NCBI GenBank assembly: GCA_009193035.1
Contig: SWDT01000069.1
Span: 220,285-284,284, forward strand
DNA length: 64,000 nucleotides
Origin: Halicephalobus mephisto
Taxonomy: Eukaryota; Nematoda; Chromadorea; Rhabditida; Panagrolaimidae
Direction: 5' to 3'
In this document: in pieces, positions 14,646-25,475 of the stretch
Numbering within the stretch: position 1 is the stretch's first letter
Layout: each line of letters starts with the position of its first letter
The notes under the pieces: model-generated
Databases searched by the model: none
Seen by the model: only the letters and a program-made list of their open reading frames with translations
What the model was told of the DNA's origin: nothing
Made by a program: the position numbers and the translations under genes

Positions 14646-16009
14646 TAATTCTGAAAACTGAATAATCTGGGAAAGAATGAATGTGTTTTTGAATTGCATT
14701 GACAGCAAGGTAACAAAATGTTTAGTGTTGGTGATGAGTTTCCAGACATTAATACATCATCGTCAACAACCAGGAACTTGGATTTTGCTCTTTAGGAAGA
14801 TGGGGTTGCCAAGTAATCAAAATTAACAAGAGAATTTTAAATAAGTTGCAACGACGACTTAGGTCAGGGTGTTCGGTTCAACAGGAACTTTTGGGAAATG
14901 GAAACAACCATATATCTTCATGATTCTAAGAATATTCATGTCTAAACTACAATCTCTTCAGCATCTATTTTCATAATGAAGTTGGTTTCATTATCGGAAC
15001 TCTAAAAGTGAGGAAAATGGGATTGTTTATCATGTCACCTTTGAAGCACTGATTGCAGATCTATGATTCTATAATCTTCATTGGGAGAACTTGGATATTT
15101 CCTATGTCATAGTGTCTTCCTTTAGTTTCAGCTGAAGCGGATATTCGAACTGCCTCAAATCTTTTTTCGTGATATCATTTGAACATGTCGAAATGGGTTT
15201 TTGACGTGATAAAGTTAACCAAACAGCACCAAGAAATCAAGTACACCCACGTGTTTCTGCACTAAACAAGTAATACCAGTATTCTTGAATCTTTTCATAA
15301 TTGTTTCTCTCAAAAATGCTGCCTAAGAGTCTTGTTATTTGTCACGTAACGATGTAACTAATATCGTTCTTCGACATAAAGTGGACCGTGTTACTTATTC
15401 GCCCAAGTTTAAGCAAACATGTTTAATAGAAATGATATTTCAGTTCATTGTTGACGGAAGTGAATGATTTGCATATCAATCAATAACTAAGACTTTACTC
15501 GTTCTGTTATGTAGATCTCCATTTTATGAACTTTACCATTAAGTAAGTTCTGAATTTTTTCAAACTATCTTTTAAAAGAGTTTTCAACCTGACGGTTTCT
15601 GAAGAGAGTTACCAAATTCGCAGAAATATTATAAAGGCTGGATTCAGCATTAAACCATCTGCTAACAGCTGCACAAATGACGAACCCATGTGCAAGTGTT
15701 AAGCTCTCGCCAGTCGTATCAAAAGTGGGCGTTTGTTGACATTCTGACCGTAAAAAGGATGGGAACTGAAAGGAAGTTCCATGGTACGCCTCAAGTCCCT
15801 CCTTTTTTGACTCTTATTCACGTTTTTACAGTTGAATAGTTATTGATTTATCCTTATCAATATTCCAACTATTATTTATCATGAGAACGTTGACGGAATT
15901 AGTTCTCAGAATGTCTTGAATCGACTGGTGATCGAAAATTGAGCAATTAGTTGTTTCCGTGGTTTTTTCAGATGCGAAAATTAAAAATTGAATCTCTTGG
16001 TCCTTCAAG
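14646..16009. other. Intergenic region, no gene seen
   Basis: About 1.36 kb of AT-rich sequence with no convincing reading frame on either strand. It precedes the glycosyltransferase gene and presumably contains its promoter. A CCCAAGTTTAAG string at 15403 recalls the end of SL1, but the rest of an SL RNA gene is absent. Confidence 0.5.
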
Positions 16010-17340
16010 ATGCAACTCCGTCGTTATGGACTTTGGAAAGTTTATTGTACTGTAATTTTGCTTATTTCTGCACTTTTTTGGATTGGTTACAATGATCAAA
16101 TTGACTATATTTACAGACCCGCTTTCTTGACAAATGTGCAAGGAGGGTCTGATGAACTCCTGGACTCCACTGACAACCAGAACCTGGTTGACGCTGTGGC
16201 GAATATTCAGGAGTGGCGTTTTGGGAACTACTGCGTGTGGTTCGACTTCACGAAGGCCATCCAGCTGCCTGACGAGACTCTGTGACCCTGTGCACCCACG
16301 GGACCGCAGGGTACTCCAAGTTTGTGTTCGACCACGTGGGTGGGGTTTGTGTCGGAGCTAGCCTTGATCAGCTCTTTCCAGGCCGACTACTGGGACGACC
16401 AGATCTCCCTCGCCCTGCTCGTCGACCCCGCGGGGTTCCCGGCACTGTCCACCTACAGCAAGCTCCACAGGTGCACCTCGGCCTTGCAGCGGGTCTCGAC
16501 CCACCTAGTGTGGTCCCGGCAGCACGGCGACTGCTCCCCCGACTTTGTCGTCCACGGCCTGTCCTCCCAGCCCCCCGACCCCATGCCCGACGACTGCACC
16601 TTCCAGACCCACCTGGCCTTGTTCAAACACGACTTCCGAACCCCCTACCCCCCGAACACGCCTGAGGAACGTCGCCAGAGCCGGGGCCAGGACGCAGGGG
16701 CATCTCATCGCCGACATCGAGAACCACTTCTCTCGGGGTGCCGCCGAGGTCATCAGGGCCTTCAAGCACACCATCCAGTCGGGCACCACGGCAGTCGTCG
16801 TCAGACGGTTCGAGGTTGACCAGCAGGAGGAGGTCCCCAGGGACGTCCCTGCCCTCAGACAACTGGTGGACGGCGGAAAGTGAGCACTCTTGCTAGGTCC
16901 TAAACCACCCTTGTTGCAGAGCTGGAGAGTTCCACTTCAAAGTCTTCCCGGCCGGACACTCCGTCCCGTTCCTCGAGGAATTCCTGAACTACTCAACAAC
17001 TACGGGTACGGTGCCTCGCTTGACTCCGGTGAACTACCAAGGATTCCGATGGGAACCTCAGCTGGTGGTGCACAGAACCCATCCATTTCACTTTGAAGGA
17101 ATCCCCATCAGATACACTGACCAGCAAGTCCTTCCGTACGAACTCTGTCGTCGGGGAATCAACTTCGCCGTAGCTTCGCATGTCTTCAGTGTCCACCACG
17201 GGATCAAGGAAAAAAGATCGGAAAAAGAAGCTCAAGCTTACTACAAATCCAAGAACGAAGGGAACCTCTATAAGAGGAAATATAAAAAATATATTGAGGA
17301 AACCTATCCTGATACTAAGGGTCTTTGTAAGAAATCATAA
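16010..17340 (+). CDS. GT49 glycosyltransferase (B4GAT1/LARGE-type), GC-rich centre with two apparent frameshifts
   Basis: This is a Golgi type II membrane enzyme of the beta-1,4-glucuronyltransferase (B4GAT1) family. Exons are 16010-16335, 16382-16879 and 16920-17340. A signal anchor is seen at residues 11-28 (VYCTVILLISALFWIGY). Family blocks follow: VTLCTHGT, DQISLALLVDP, RLRNVARAGARTQGHLIADI, FEVD...VPRDVPALRQL, FEGIPIRYTD, and the C-terminal FAVASHVFSVHHGIKEK with a KRKYKKYIEETYP tail. The frame breaks twice: near 16274-16281 (two extra bases, or one missing, before VTLCTHGT) and in a run of six C at 16648-16653, where five would restore YPRTRLRNVAR. The DxD-like site reads IADIEN. The middle, about 16180-17000, is far richer in G+C than either end. 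It is either a recent pseudogene or a gene with consensus errors; intact introns favour errors. Confidence 0.75.
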
Positions 17341-17406
17341 ATATAAAATTATCAATTATTTATTCTACAAGATAACATCGACAAAACTATCAATTCACTA
17401 CATAAC

Positions 17407-19361
17407 TCAAAGAATGCTCTTGACCTTAGCGACGATGTGGTTAGCGGAGATGCCGTACTTCTCGATCAACTGATCAGGAGCTCCGGAACGAGGGACTTCT
17501 TTGACGAAGAGACTGTGAACGCGGACATGTTGCGAGGAAGAAGCAAGACCTGAAGCAACAGCTTCACCAATACCTCCGGCTTGGTAATGATCTTCGACTG
17601 TGACAATCTGAGGATTGGCTCCGACTTGACGGGCGGTCTCGAGAAGGGTAGTCACATCAAGAGGCTTGATTGAGAACAAGTCCACAACTGCGGAGTTGAT
17701 TCCTTCTTTGGCAAGCTCATCGTGAGCACGGAGAGCTTCATACGCTGTAACACCAGCTCCGACGAGGACGACTCCCTTTCCAGATCCATTCAGAGTATTC
17801 TTCAAGACTTTAGCTTTTCCGATTTCAAATGGCTCATCGTTCTTGTAGAGGACTGGGAGAGCTGGACGGCTGGTACGGATAAACACCATTCCGTTGTAGT
17901 TAGCGGCGATTTCGGTAGCTCTCTCGGCCGAGACAGCATCACTAGGGTAGAACACAAGACTGTTAGGCAGAGTTCTGAAGAGACCCAAATCTTCGAGACC
18001 CATCTGAGAAGGACCGTCCTCTCCAATAGAGACTCCGACGTGAGAACCAGCGAATTTGACGTTGGCAAAGCAGATTCCTCCCATACGGATCTGATCGGCT
18101 GCACGAGTGAAGAAGGCGGCAAAGGTACTGCAGAACGGGATCGTACGTCCACGGGTGCTGGCTCCGATGGCGACCGAGACCATGTTTTGTTCGGCGATGA
18201 AGCATTCGATAAATTGGTTGGGATGGGACTTCAGCACCTTCTCAGAGAAAGTGGAGTTCTTGGTGTCGCCATCGAGAGCAATAATATGAGGGGAGGAGTC
18301 GGCTAATTTGTTCAAAGCAGTTCCATAAGCAGCCCGAGTAGCAACCTTGTCTCCGAGGTTGTAATTGGGAGGAGATGAGAGCTTGATGTTCCCCAAGTTC
18401 AAATTGGCTTCCTTGACATCAAGAACAGGAGGAATAGTCCATTGTGGCTTAGGGTTCTTGATCAACTCCTTGATGGGATTGACAGTAGCTGCGTCGACAG
18501 GTTTTCCGTGCCAATTGTCCTTGTCCTCAACGTCCTTAATTCCTCTTCCCTTGAAAGTCTTGGCAATGATTGCTGTTGGCTGTCCCTTGACACTCTTGGC
18601 TTCAGCAAAAGCCTTCAGAAGAGCAGTAACGTCATGGCCATCGACAATGATCGAGTGGAACCCAAATGAGGCAAATCTAGCGGAAAAGGTGTTCACATCA
18701 TGGCCAAGAGGGGCAGCTTGGCTTTGACCGAGACGGTTGACGTCGACAATGGCGATAAGGTTGTCGAGTTTGTAATAGCTGGCAAAGGCAGCGGCTTCCC
18801 AAACGGAACCTTCGCTGCACTCACCATCTCCGAGTAAGGTGTACACGCGGTAGTCAGCCTTGTCATGGTACTTTCCAACGTAAGCCATACCAGCAGCAAA
18901 GCCCAAACCCTGTCCGAGAGATCCAGTAGCAACATCAATGAAGTTGAGACGCTGAAAGTGCTAATTTATATATGAACGAGGCTAGACACTTACAGGAGTC
19001 GGGTGTCCTTCAATATCTGAGTCGATCCTTCTCAGACTCAAAACTTGTTCTCTAGTGAGCAATCCAGCTTCTTCCCAAGCAGCGTAGAGGATCGGGCAAG
19101 CGTGACCCTGAACAACAGCTTTCATTTTCATATATGAATGACGAGATTGAAACCAACCTTGGACAAGACAAAGCGATCAGATCCTGGATGGCGCGGCTCA
19201 GCCACAGAATAACGCATTTCTCCGAAGAACAGAGTGGCGACGATCTCAGCAGCGGAAGCAGAACTCGTTGGATGTCCACTCTTGGAAGCACAAGTCATTT
19301 CGATTGCCGAAATACGCATCCGGTTGGCGGCATCGTTGATGAGAGCAACTTGATTAGCCAT
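17407..19361 (-). CDS. tkt-1: Transketolase
   Basis: Three exons (19361-19158, 19107-18994, 18951-17407) give 620 residues, the usual animal length. The thiamine-diphosphate enzyme moves two-carbon units in the non-oxidative pentose phosphate pathway. Landmarks in order: [19 protein letters not shown], the Gly-His-Ala start of exon 2 ([13 protein letters not shown]), the SDIEGHPTP stretch, the ThDP/Mg motif beginning [27 protein letters not shown], the C-terminal domain [12 protein letters not shown] and [14 protein letters not shown], and [16 protein letters not shown] near the end. The start at 19361 (MANQVALIN) follows an acceptor (CACTTTTAG) ending at 19391, so a leader can be trans-spliced there. 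An upstream in-frame ATG at 19404 would add 14 residues but crosses that acceptor. Confidence 0.96.
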
Positions 19362-19390
19362 TGTATGGAGCAAACGGGATAAACTCTGCC

Positions 19391-19400
19391 TAAAAGTGTT
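19391..19400 (-). promoter_or_regulatory. Trans-splice acceptor before transketolase
   Basis: On the minus strand CACTTTTAG ends 29 bases before the chosen ATG. There is no donor or upstream exon that it must serve, so spliced-leader addition is the simplest reading. It decides the start codon. Confidence 0.55.
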
Positions 19401-19404
19401 CATT

Positions 19405-20159
19405 TTATCCGGAATTACAGAGAACACGGTCAAAGGGTAAACCAACGCATAAAAGACAGTTTTTGCTGCAAAACCAAAACAAAAAGTAGAAAAAGACAGA
19501 CGCAGCTCCCCTTTAAACACAACTCTGGACACAGAGTACAAGCACTAAGATTATGATTCATATATCGAAAATGATGATTAATGATAAATTGCTGTGGGGG
19601 ACACTAAACTGAGTCGATATTGATGTAAACAGATTGAAATTAATAAATAACATTAAAAAAAGAGAACGGACATTTGTGGAATTTTAGGGAAGCAATTCCA
19701 CTCTGCATCTTTCATCGGTTTACACCCATCAAAGGTCGTTCAAAAGAGAAATATCTGCTAGACAACAAAGCCGAGAGAAGACGTGGTTTCAGGCAAAAAA
19801 CAAAAGTGGGAAACCGCAACAACGCGGAAAGGGAGTTAGTTGTTCGCAATCTAAACACCAGCCGGCCGATTCTGTTGACCTTTGGGCTTTTTGAACGACA
19901 AATTTTGATTTCCAGTGAATTAGTGGCAATCAAGGCTGAAAAAGAAAAGTGAGGAGAAAATAAATAACCCAACGAGATTGAGGATCACACCATCTCCAAA
20001 ACAGGCGATTCGAAGAACACCAATGCGAGTTGCTTTCACGTGAAGATCAACAAGGTTTATCTGGTGGCTGGACGGGTAAGGTTGCTTGTTCCGAATGGAA
20101 TTTATTTGAAATCTTACATAAAAACACGAGTTTACAACATCCAACATGTCCATATCAAT
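19405..20159. other. Intergenic region, no gene seen
   Basis: 755 bp hold the transketolase promoter and the 3' flank of the G-gamma gene. A plus-strand ORF (19674-19952) and overlapping minus-strand ORFs exist, but they show no family resemblance, splice signals or codon structure that would support a gene. Confidence 0.5.
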
Positions 20160-20395
20160 CTACAGAAGAACACACAACTTCTTGTCCTGTTCTCTGAACG
20201 GGTTGCCTTTATCAGAGGTTTCGTGGACCAGCGGGTCGCGCTCCTTTTCGTTTTCACAGTAAGACAGGACGCTGAAATCACCTATTCCTCCAACGATTTG
20301 ATCAAAACTAAAACTCACTCCTTCATGGCCTCATTAATCTTCTTCCGCTTCAAGGCAGTCCGAGACTTCTCCTTCTGTTGTTTAACGACGTCCAT
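20160..20395 (-). CDS. Heterotrimeric G-protein gamma subunit, two exons
   Basis: Two short exons (20395-20319 and 20271-20160) joined across a 47-bp GTGAGT...TTTCAG intron give 62 residues. G gamma pairs with G beta as a coiled coil, and the dimer signals at the plasma membrane. The family pattern is plain: a charged amphipathic helix (KSRTALKRKKINEAMKD), then LSYCENEKERDPLV, then GNPFRE, ending in the CaaX box CVLL, whose final Leu predicts geranylgeranylation. It is a few residues shorter at the N-terminus than typical gamma subunits (68-75). Neither exon is long enough to stand out alone. It is a possible partner in the same signalling as the GoLoco gene at the window's left end. It resembles nematode GPC proteins; which paralogue is not settled. 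Confidence 0.85.
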
Positions 20396-20591
20396 TGGAT
20401 AGTCTAGCGAATTGGAAATGTTTCACGAAAATAATAGCTATGGATTTATTGGAATATAAAAGGAAAACTGGGTGCTGATTAGAATACTTGGATTACGAAA
20501 ACAAAATCAATTGGGGACTAACGTTCTCTCAGGGCACAAATCACTTTCCAGAGATATCGTGAGACAATGGGTGTTGGTTGGGGTTCGAACC

Positions 20592-21510
20592 TCAGCGGAC
20601 CAAACTGGGGGCGGATTGGGTGGTTCCCCCGTCGACGACCCAGCAGGCTCCAGTGATGAAACTCGAGATTTGCTCATCAGCGAGTTGTAAGTAGACGCTG
20701 GAGATTTCCTGAGGCAATCCCACTCTTCCCAAGGGGACGTTCTCGAGGAAACTCTTGTTTCCTTCGCGTTGCATGGCTTCAATTTGTTCTGGTGTAAAGG
20801 TGGAATCCCCACGGAAGTTAATGTTGGTCACAAAGGGTCCAGGGTTGACGTTGTTGATCCTAATCCCCTTCTTGGCCAGATTCTGGCAGGTGTACTTGGT
20901 GAAGGTATCGAGAGCGGACTTGGACATCCCGTACACTGTGATCATGGGATGTTCAATGGGTTTCTTCATGGCAGCAATACTGGACGTGTTGATAATGTTC
21001 CCCTTGGTCTTCTCCAAGTGAGGGATAGCTAACTGGGTCAGACGGAATGGTCTGAAATGCAATTTGTTTAGTAACTTTAAATGGAATCTGTCTTCAGAAA
21101 GAATTTGTATGATGTGTAAGTACCATGATTTCTCTTTGGGAGAAAACTCACGCTCTAACATTAACACTGAAGACATAATCGTAGTTCTCGACTGAGTTTA
21201 AGTCGACTCCATCAGCTTTCATCAATCCTGCATTGTTAACCAAGACATTTATTTTCCCAAATTTGGCGATGGTTTCATTAATCAATTTATCCTGAGTTTC
21301 TTCCTTCTCAATAGGTCCTGCAACAACCAGGATCCTGTCCTCCGGGACTTGTTCTTCCAGAAGCAGGGACTTGGTCTTCTCTATCCTCTCCTGGTTCGTC
21401 CCATGGAGGACCACTGAAGCTCCTTCCTTGGCGAAGGCAAGGATGACAGCTTGTCCTATCCCTGCCGAAGATCCAGTCACAATCACCACTTTATCTGCGA
21501 ATCTAGCCAT
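20592..21510 (-). CDS. Short-chain dehydrogenase/reductase (SDR), copy 1
   Basis: Two exons (21510-21152 and 21051-20592) give 272 residues, a classical SDR length. Landmarks: nucleotide-binding TGSSAGIG near residue 13, NNAG, the catalytic Ser in NTSSIAAM, the YGMSK Tyr-Lys pair, the NPGPF turn after it, and the closing VVDGG strand. The substrate is unknown; nematode SDRs of this type act on steroids, retinoids or xenobiotics. Its first 278 coding bases are almost identical to those of the next gene (22903-23180) while the rest is diverged, which indicates gene conversion. The neighbours at 21687-23180 and 23328-24484 are paralogues, so this is a local SDR cluster. Confidence 0.93.
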
Positions 21511-21686
21511 GGTGGGAAATCTGAAAAAACGTACTTGAAAATAAAAGTATATCGTTAAAGGTACAGGATATAAACCGAATTGAAACTACACAATGAAACA
21601 CTTTCTCTTTTATGCAGAGTCGAATTAATGCTATTTTTTGCGAAAAACTTGTTTTAAATCAGTGTCGCTAATTACAATGTGAAAGT

Positions 21687-23180
21687 TTAAGTCTGAATCT
21701 CGTCCCAAAAATGGAGACCTTGGTCTTCGTTGAATTGATTTGTAGCCAGATAAGAACCCCCATCGACGGTCCAATGGGCTCCGTTGATGAGGGGGTTGGA
21801 AGCTAGTTGGAGGTAGACCTGGGCGATGCCTTCAAAGTCTCCGAACTTGCCGATCGGGACCCGGGAAAGAAGGGCTTTCCGCTGAAACATCTGGAGTAGT
21901 GTGAGTGGTGAGAATAAATTAATTCTAGTCATCTATTTTTGACTCGTAAAATACTGAACACCTACGTATTGCTCGTGTTTGACCTTGTCTTCGTCGCTGA
22001 GAGGAAACTTGAATCTGCTGTAGAGTAAGTTAGTCTCAAATGGCCCTGGGAGAACCGCATTGACCCTTACTCCGGAGGGCCTCAACCTCGATGCCTGGTA
22101 CGTCGTGAGCATGTTTATCATGGACTTTATCATAGTGTACGCACAGAGTTCCGGAGTCGGGACCTGAACAGAACCTTGTTAAGCTACTTTAACCTGTACT
22201 TGGTCAACTTACAGTAGCCTCTGTCACAAAACTACTCGTGTTGACGATGTTTCCTTTAGTTTCTTTCAAGTGCGGAATCACTTTCTCTGTCAGCAGGAAC
22301 ATCCTGAAAACAACTTCATTCTCTAACAAAAGTACCTTTATTCAACTTGGAATTTCCATATGGGTTGTACATCCTTTTGGAATATTTGAAATTACATTCA
22401 AAGTGTGTATCTAATTGTGCTAAATAATTTTGAACAGGGATAATAATAAAAACTCGAAGTTCTCTACTGATGGATTTTTGATGATTTTACTAGGAAAAGT
22501 AGTTAAACAACTGTAATTAACACAGAATTTAACTAGCTACAAAAGAGTTATTCAAATCAGTAAAGTTAAAACAAAGAAAATCTTCAAAATGAATGATTGA
22601 GAGTTGGGTAGTTAGGCGGAGAGTTCTTTACGGTTTTCGACATCCAGCATATAAAAGTTTGCATATTTATCTAATCCTATTATTTCAGAAAAACGCTGAG
22701 TAAAAATTAATAATAGGTTTTAAATATTCAAAAAGCTGTAAATTGAACTATAGCTGATTTTAAATAATCGAAATAGGTAAAGTTACTTATTATTTCCTAT
22801 CATAGGATAAAAACATACGATCTGTAATTAATCTCATACAAATAATCCAGATTTTCCAATGAAATACTGTTTCCAACTCCTGGTTTTCTTGAGGCAGCGG
22901 CGTTGTTAACCAAGACATTTATTTTCCCAAATTTGGCGATGGTTTCATTAATCAATTTGTCCTGAGTTTCTTCCTTCTCAATAGGTCCTGCAACAACCAG
23001 GATCCTGTCCTCCGGGACTTGTTCTTCCAGAAGCAGGGACTTGGTCTTCTCTATCCTCTCCTGGTTCGTCCCATGGAGGACCACTGAAGCTCCTTCCTTG
23101 GCGAAGGCAAGGATGACGGCTTGTCCTATCCCTGCCGAAGATCCAGTCACAATCACCACTTTATCTGCGAATCTAGCCAT
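21687..23180 (-). CDS. Short-chain dehydrogenase/reductase (SDR), copy 2
   Basis: Four exons: 23180-22819, 22303-22213, 22163-21966 and about 21890-21687. The last exon may instead start at 21881, because both CTCCAG and TTTCAG acceptors are in frame. The N-terminus is identical in protein to copy 1 up to LVNNA, after which it becomes AASRKPG, so the usual NNAG reads NNAA. The catalytic part has NTSSF, YTMIK and PGPF, and the end has the VDGGS strand. A 515-bp AT-rich intron follows exon 1, much larger than the introns around it. The NNAA change touches a structural motif of the SDR fold and may reflect the edge of the conversion tract; whether the enzyme is active is unclear. Confidence 0.88.
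22903..23180 (-). repeat. 278-bp near-identical tract shared with 21233-21510
   Basis: The segment from TTGTTAAC to the ATG is the same length in both SDR genes and differs at two bases by eye, both silent. Identity stops abruptly at the start codon on one side and at the NNA codons on the other. Confidence 0.9.
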
Positions 23181-23327
23181 AGGAAAAACAAACAAGGGGA
23201 ACTATAATAAGGACACACTAGAAATTAAAAGAAAAATTTCCCAATCATTAAAGTTGATTATCTCTAACGCTATAATTCGATGCTCATGTCTTTATCAGTT
23301 CCTTGAATTAGTTGCTTCATTTCAGTA

Positions 23328-24484
23328 ATGGCCAATAATCGGTTTGAAGGGAAAATTGTTCTTGTAACCGGATCTGATTCTGGAATAGGTCAGCAGGTCC
23401 TGCTCGGATTCGCGAAAGAAGGAGCTTCCGTGGTTATTCATGGGATTGATGATGGATCTCTCGAGGAAACAGCCGGACTCTTGGAGAAGGAAGGGGTAAA
23501 TGAATCGAGGTATTTCAAAATAAAAGGTCTTTTCGAAAACGACAAGTTCATCGAGGAGTTGATGGAGAAAACTATCCAACGATTCGGGAGACTGGATATC
23601 CTGGTCAACAACGCTGGTTTGTTCAAGAAACCTGGCCTAGACTCATTCAAGGACTCTTACGAAATCGAGAACATGGACTATCTCTGGAAAGTCAACACGA
23701 GAGCGTAGGTTTTTGAAGTCTTAATAAAGCAGAATAGACCGTGGAGTTGACGAATAACCGATTGTGGAGCGCTCTCATTACTCTACTGTGGTTTCTCGAT
23801 TTGAAAAAACAGCTCCAGTAAAATTACGGATAGTATCTGGAGAATCAGAAAACAGTTATTTCTGAATTCTATTCTCGATTTTATTGGTCATTTTCGAACA
23901 ATAACTCTGGTGAATAACTAAATAAGGTCTAAGGGAAATCTTTTTTCAATTAGTGTCCTTCACTTTGTTGTTTCGACTTCAGGTCCTTCGCCTTGATAGA
24001 ACTCGCTCTCCCCCACCTCCAGAAGACTAAGGGGTGCATCATCAACACCTGCTCCATCGCTGGAGTGGACATGGTTGGGAAGCAAATTCACGTTGTCGCC
24101 TATGCCACGTCCAAATCCGCTCTACTGACTTTGACGAGGTTCCAGTCAGTCAGATGCGCACCCTTAGGGGTCAGGGTCAATGGAGTCCTTCCGGGGATCC
24201 ATGACAGTCCCTTCATGAGGAAGAATTTCAATGACCTGAAGACAGAAGAAGATGCAAGAAGATATCAGGCTCATGTTTGTTTGTTTTCCGTACTTGGAGA
24301 GACTACGGCAATCATTTAGGTGAAGAATCTGGTGACTCGAATTCCGGCGGGAGTCCTCGGACAAGTCCCAAATTTGGTCCAGAGTTACTTGAACCTCGCG
24401 GCTTCAAGCTACATGAATGGGGCTATCTGGGTGCAGGACGGCGGCAGACTCTATTGGGCTTCTGAAACCGAGTATTTATTCTAA
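23328..24484 (+). CDS. Short-chain dehydrogenase/reductase (SDR), copy 3
   Basis: Three exons (23328-23704, 23983-24274, 24320-24484) join in phase. Landmarks: TGSDSGIG nucleotide-binding turn, NNAG, the catalytic-Ser region NTCSIAG, the YATSK pair, LPGIH after it and a WVQDGG strand near the C-terminus, where most SDRs have VDGG. It lies head-to-head with copy 2 (147 bp between start codons) and has an acceptor (CATTTCAG) two bases before its ATG, so the transcript is probably trans-spliced. It is clearly more diverged than copies 1 and 2 are from each other in the shared tract. The Ser-neighbour Cys (TCS rather than TSS) is the only unusual active-site residue seen. Confidence 0.92.
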
Positions 24485-24505
24485 ATTTTGTTTTTTGACT
24501 CGAAA

Positions 24506-24511
24506 AATAAA
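24506..24511 (+). terminator. Poly(A) signal AATAAA of SDR copy 3
   Basis: AATAAA lies 21 bp after the stop codon. Confidence 0.6.
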
Positions 24512-25475
24512 TCTTCAATTTGGAAAAATGCACTGGCACTGAAGGGCTGGAAATCTTGGTATAATTGAAATCGGTAGTGGTTCCGTTTCCAGCTAGACCC
24601 CGACAGAATGGCAGCTGTTTCGCTGGATCCGACTCCCACGGGTCAGAAGAATCTATAAGGTGAGTTCCAATTCCGAAATGTGACAAGCAATAGTTGGAAG
24701 TAGTGTGGAATTGAACCAATTGCGTGATGAATGCTAAATGATTCCTTAGATGTAATGGCATCGAATATGTGGTGGAGGTTACGATGTGTTGAAATGAGCA
24801 GCATGGCCGAGTCAAATACAGCGAGTAAATTTGAATTGAGTATGCAAACAGTACATGGTCCATTTAACCGGATTGTGACGGCACATATTCGAGTCAAATG
24901 TATAACAATCGATTGTGGCCTACCGAGATAGATCTCTGCAATTGACGGATTTAATGATTCCTCAACTTTTTAAGATGCAAATGCTCGGATGAAGTCACTT
25001 TGTTGGAAATTGTCTTCGCTGCTTCCTGTTCAAGATGACTGAATGCCCAAAGGATATTTATATTTTCCAGAATTACCTAAGGGTTACCCAGTTTTGCTTT
25101 AGCCAAAGTAAATATTAAGCCGCGCCCAATTTCGCTTTCATAATTCCCGTCACCCACTAATTAGTTTCGATCCTTCGTAGGTTTCCGTAAAACCTCGAAT
25201 TTAAATTTCCCACTAGCATGGTCATTTCTCATTTGTCCGGAGTTTATGATACATTAGGATTAACGACGTATGTCTAAGAGTCCGAGTGCCAATTAATGGC
25301 TTTGGCAGTCAACCGACTGGATCTTTTCCTGCCGCTAATCGAGGTTCGGAATAAATGCCAATCTAGTGAGACAGAGCGTTACCTGGATACGGGGAGAACG
25401 CCAAAACCGAAACCATGGTCAGTTTTTCCTGACTGACCAATTGGAAAAACGCGGCTGGCAATAGTCCAGTCTGAG
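24512..25475. other. Intergenic region, no gene supported
   Basis: About 960 bp of mixed composition. Overlapping ORFs on both strands (24423-24897 minus, 24731-24931 plus) show no family resemblance. A tRNA A-box-like ATGGCCGAGT at 24804 has no matching B box. Confidence 0.45.

Noticed and set aside
15403..15420. SL1-like CCCAAGTTTAAG string
   Set aside because: No leader start, donor site or Sm-binding site around it.
16505..16862. Long minus-strand ORFs in the GT49 gene
   Set aside because: Stop codons are scarce in GC-rich DNA; the plus strand carries the family motifs.
20580..20600. B-box-like GGTTCGAACC
   Set aside because: It lies at the 3' end of SDR copy 1 with no A box or acceptor stem.
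24800..24900. tRNA-like A box ATGGCCGAGT
   Set aside because: No B box or cloverleaf within tRNA distance.
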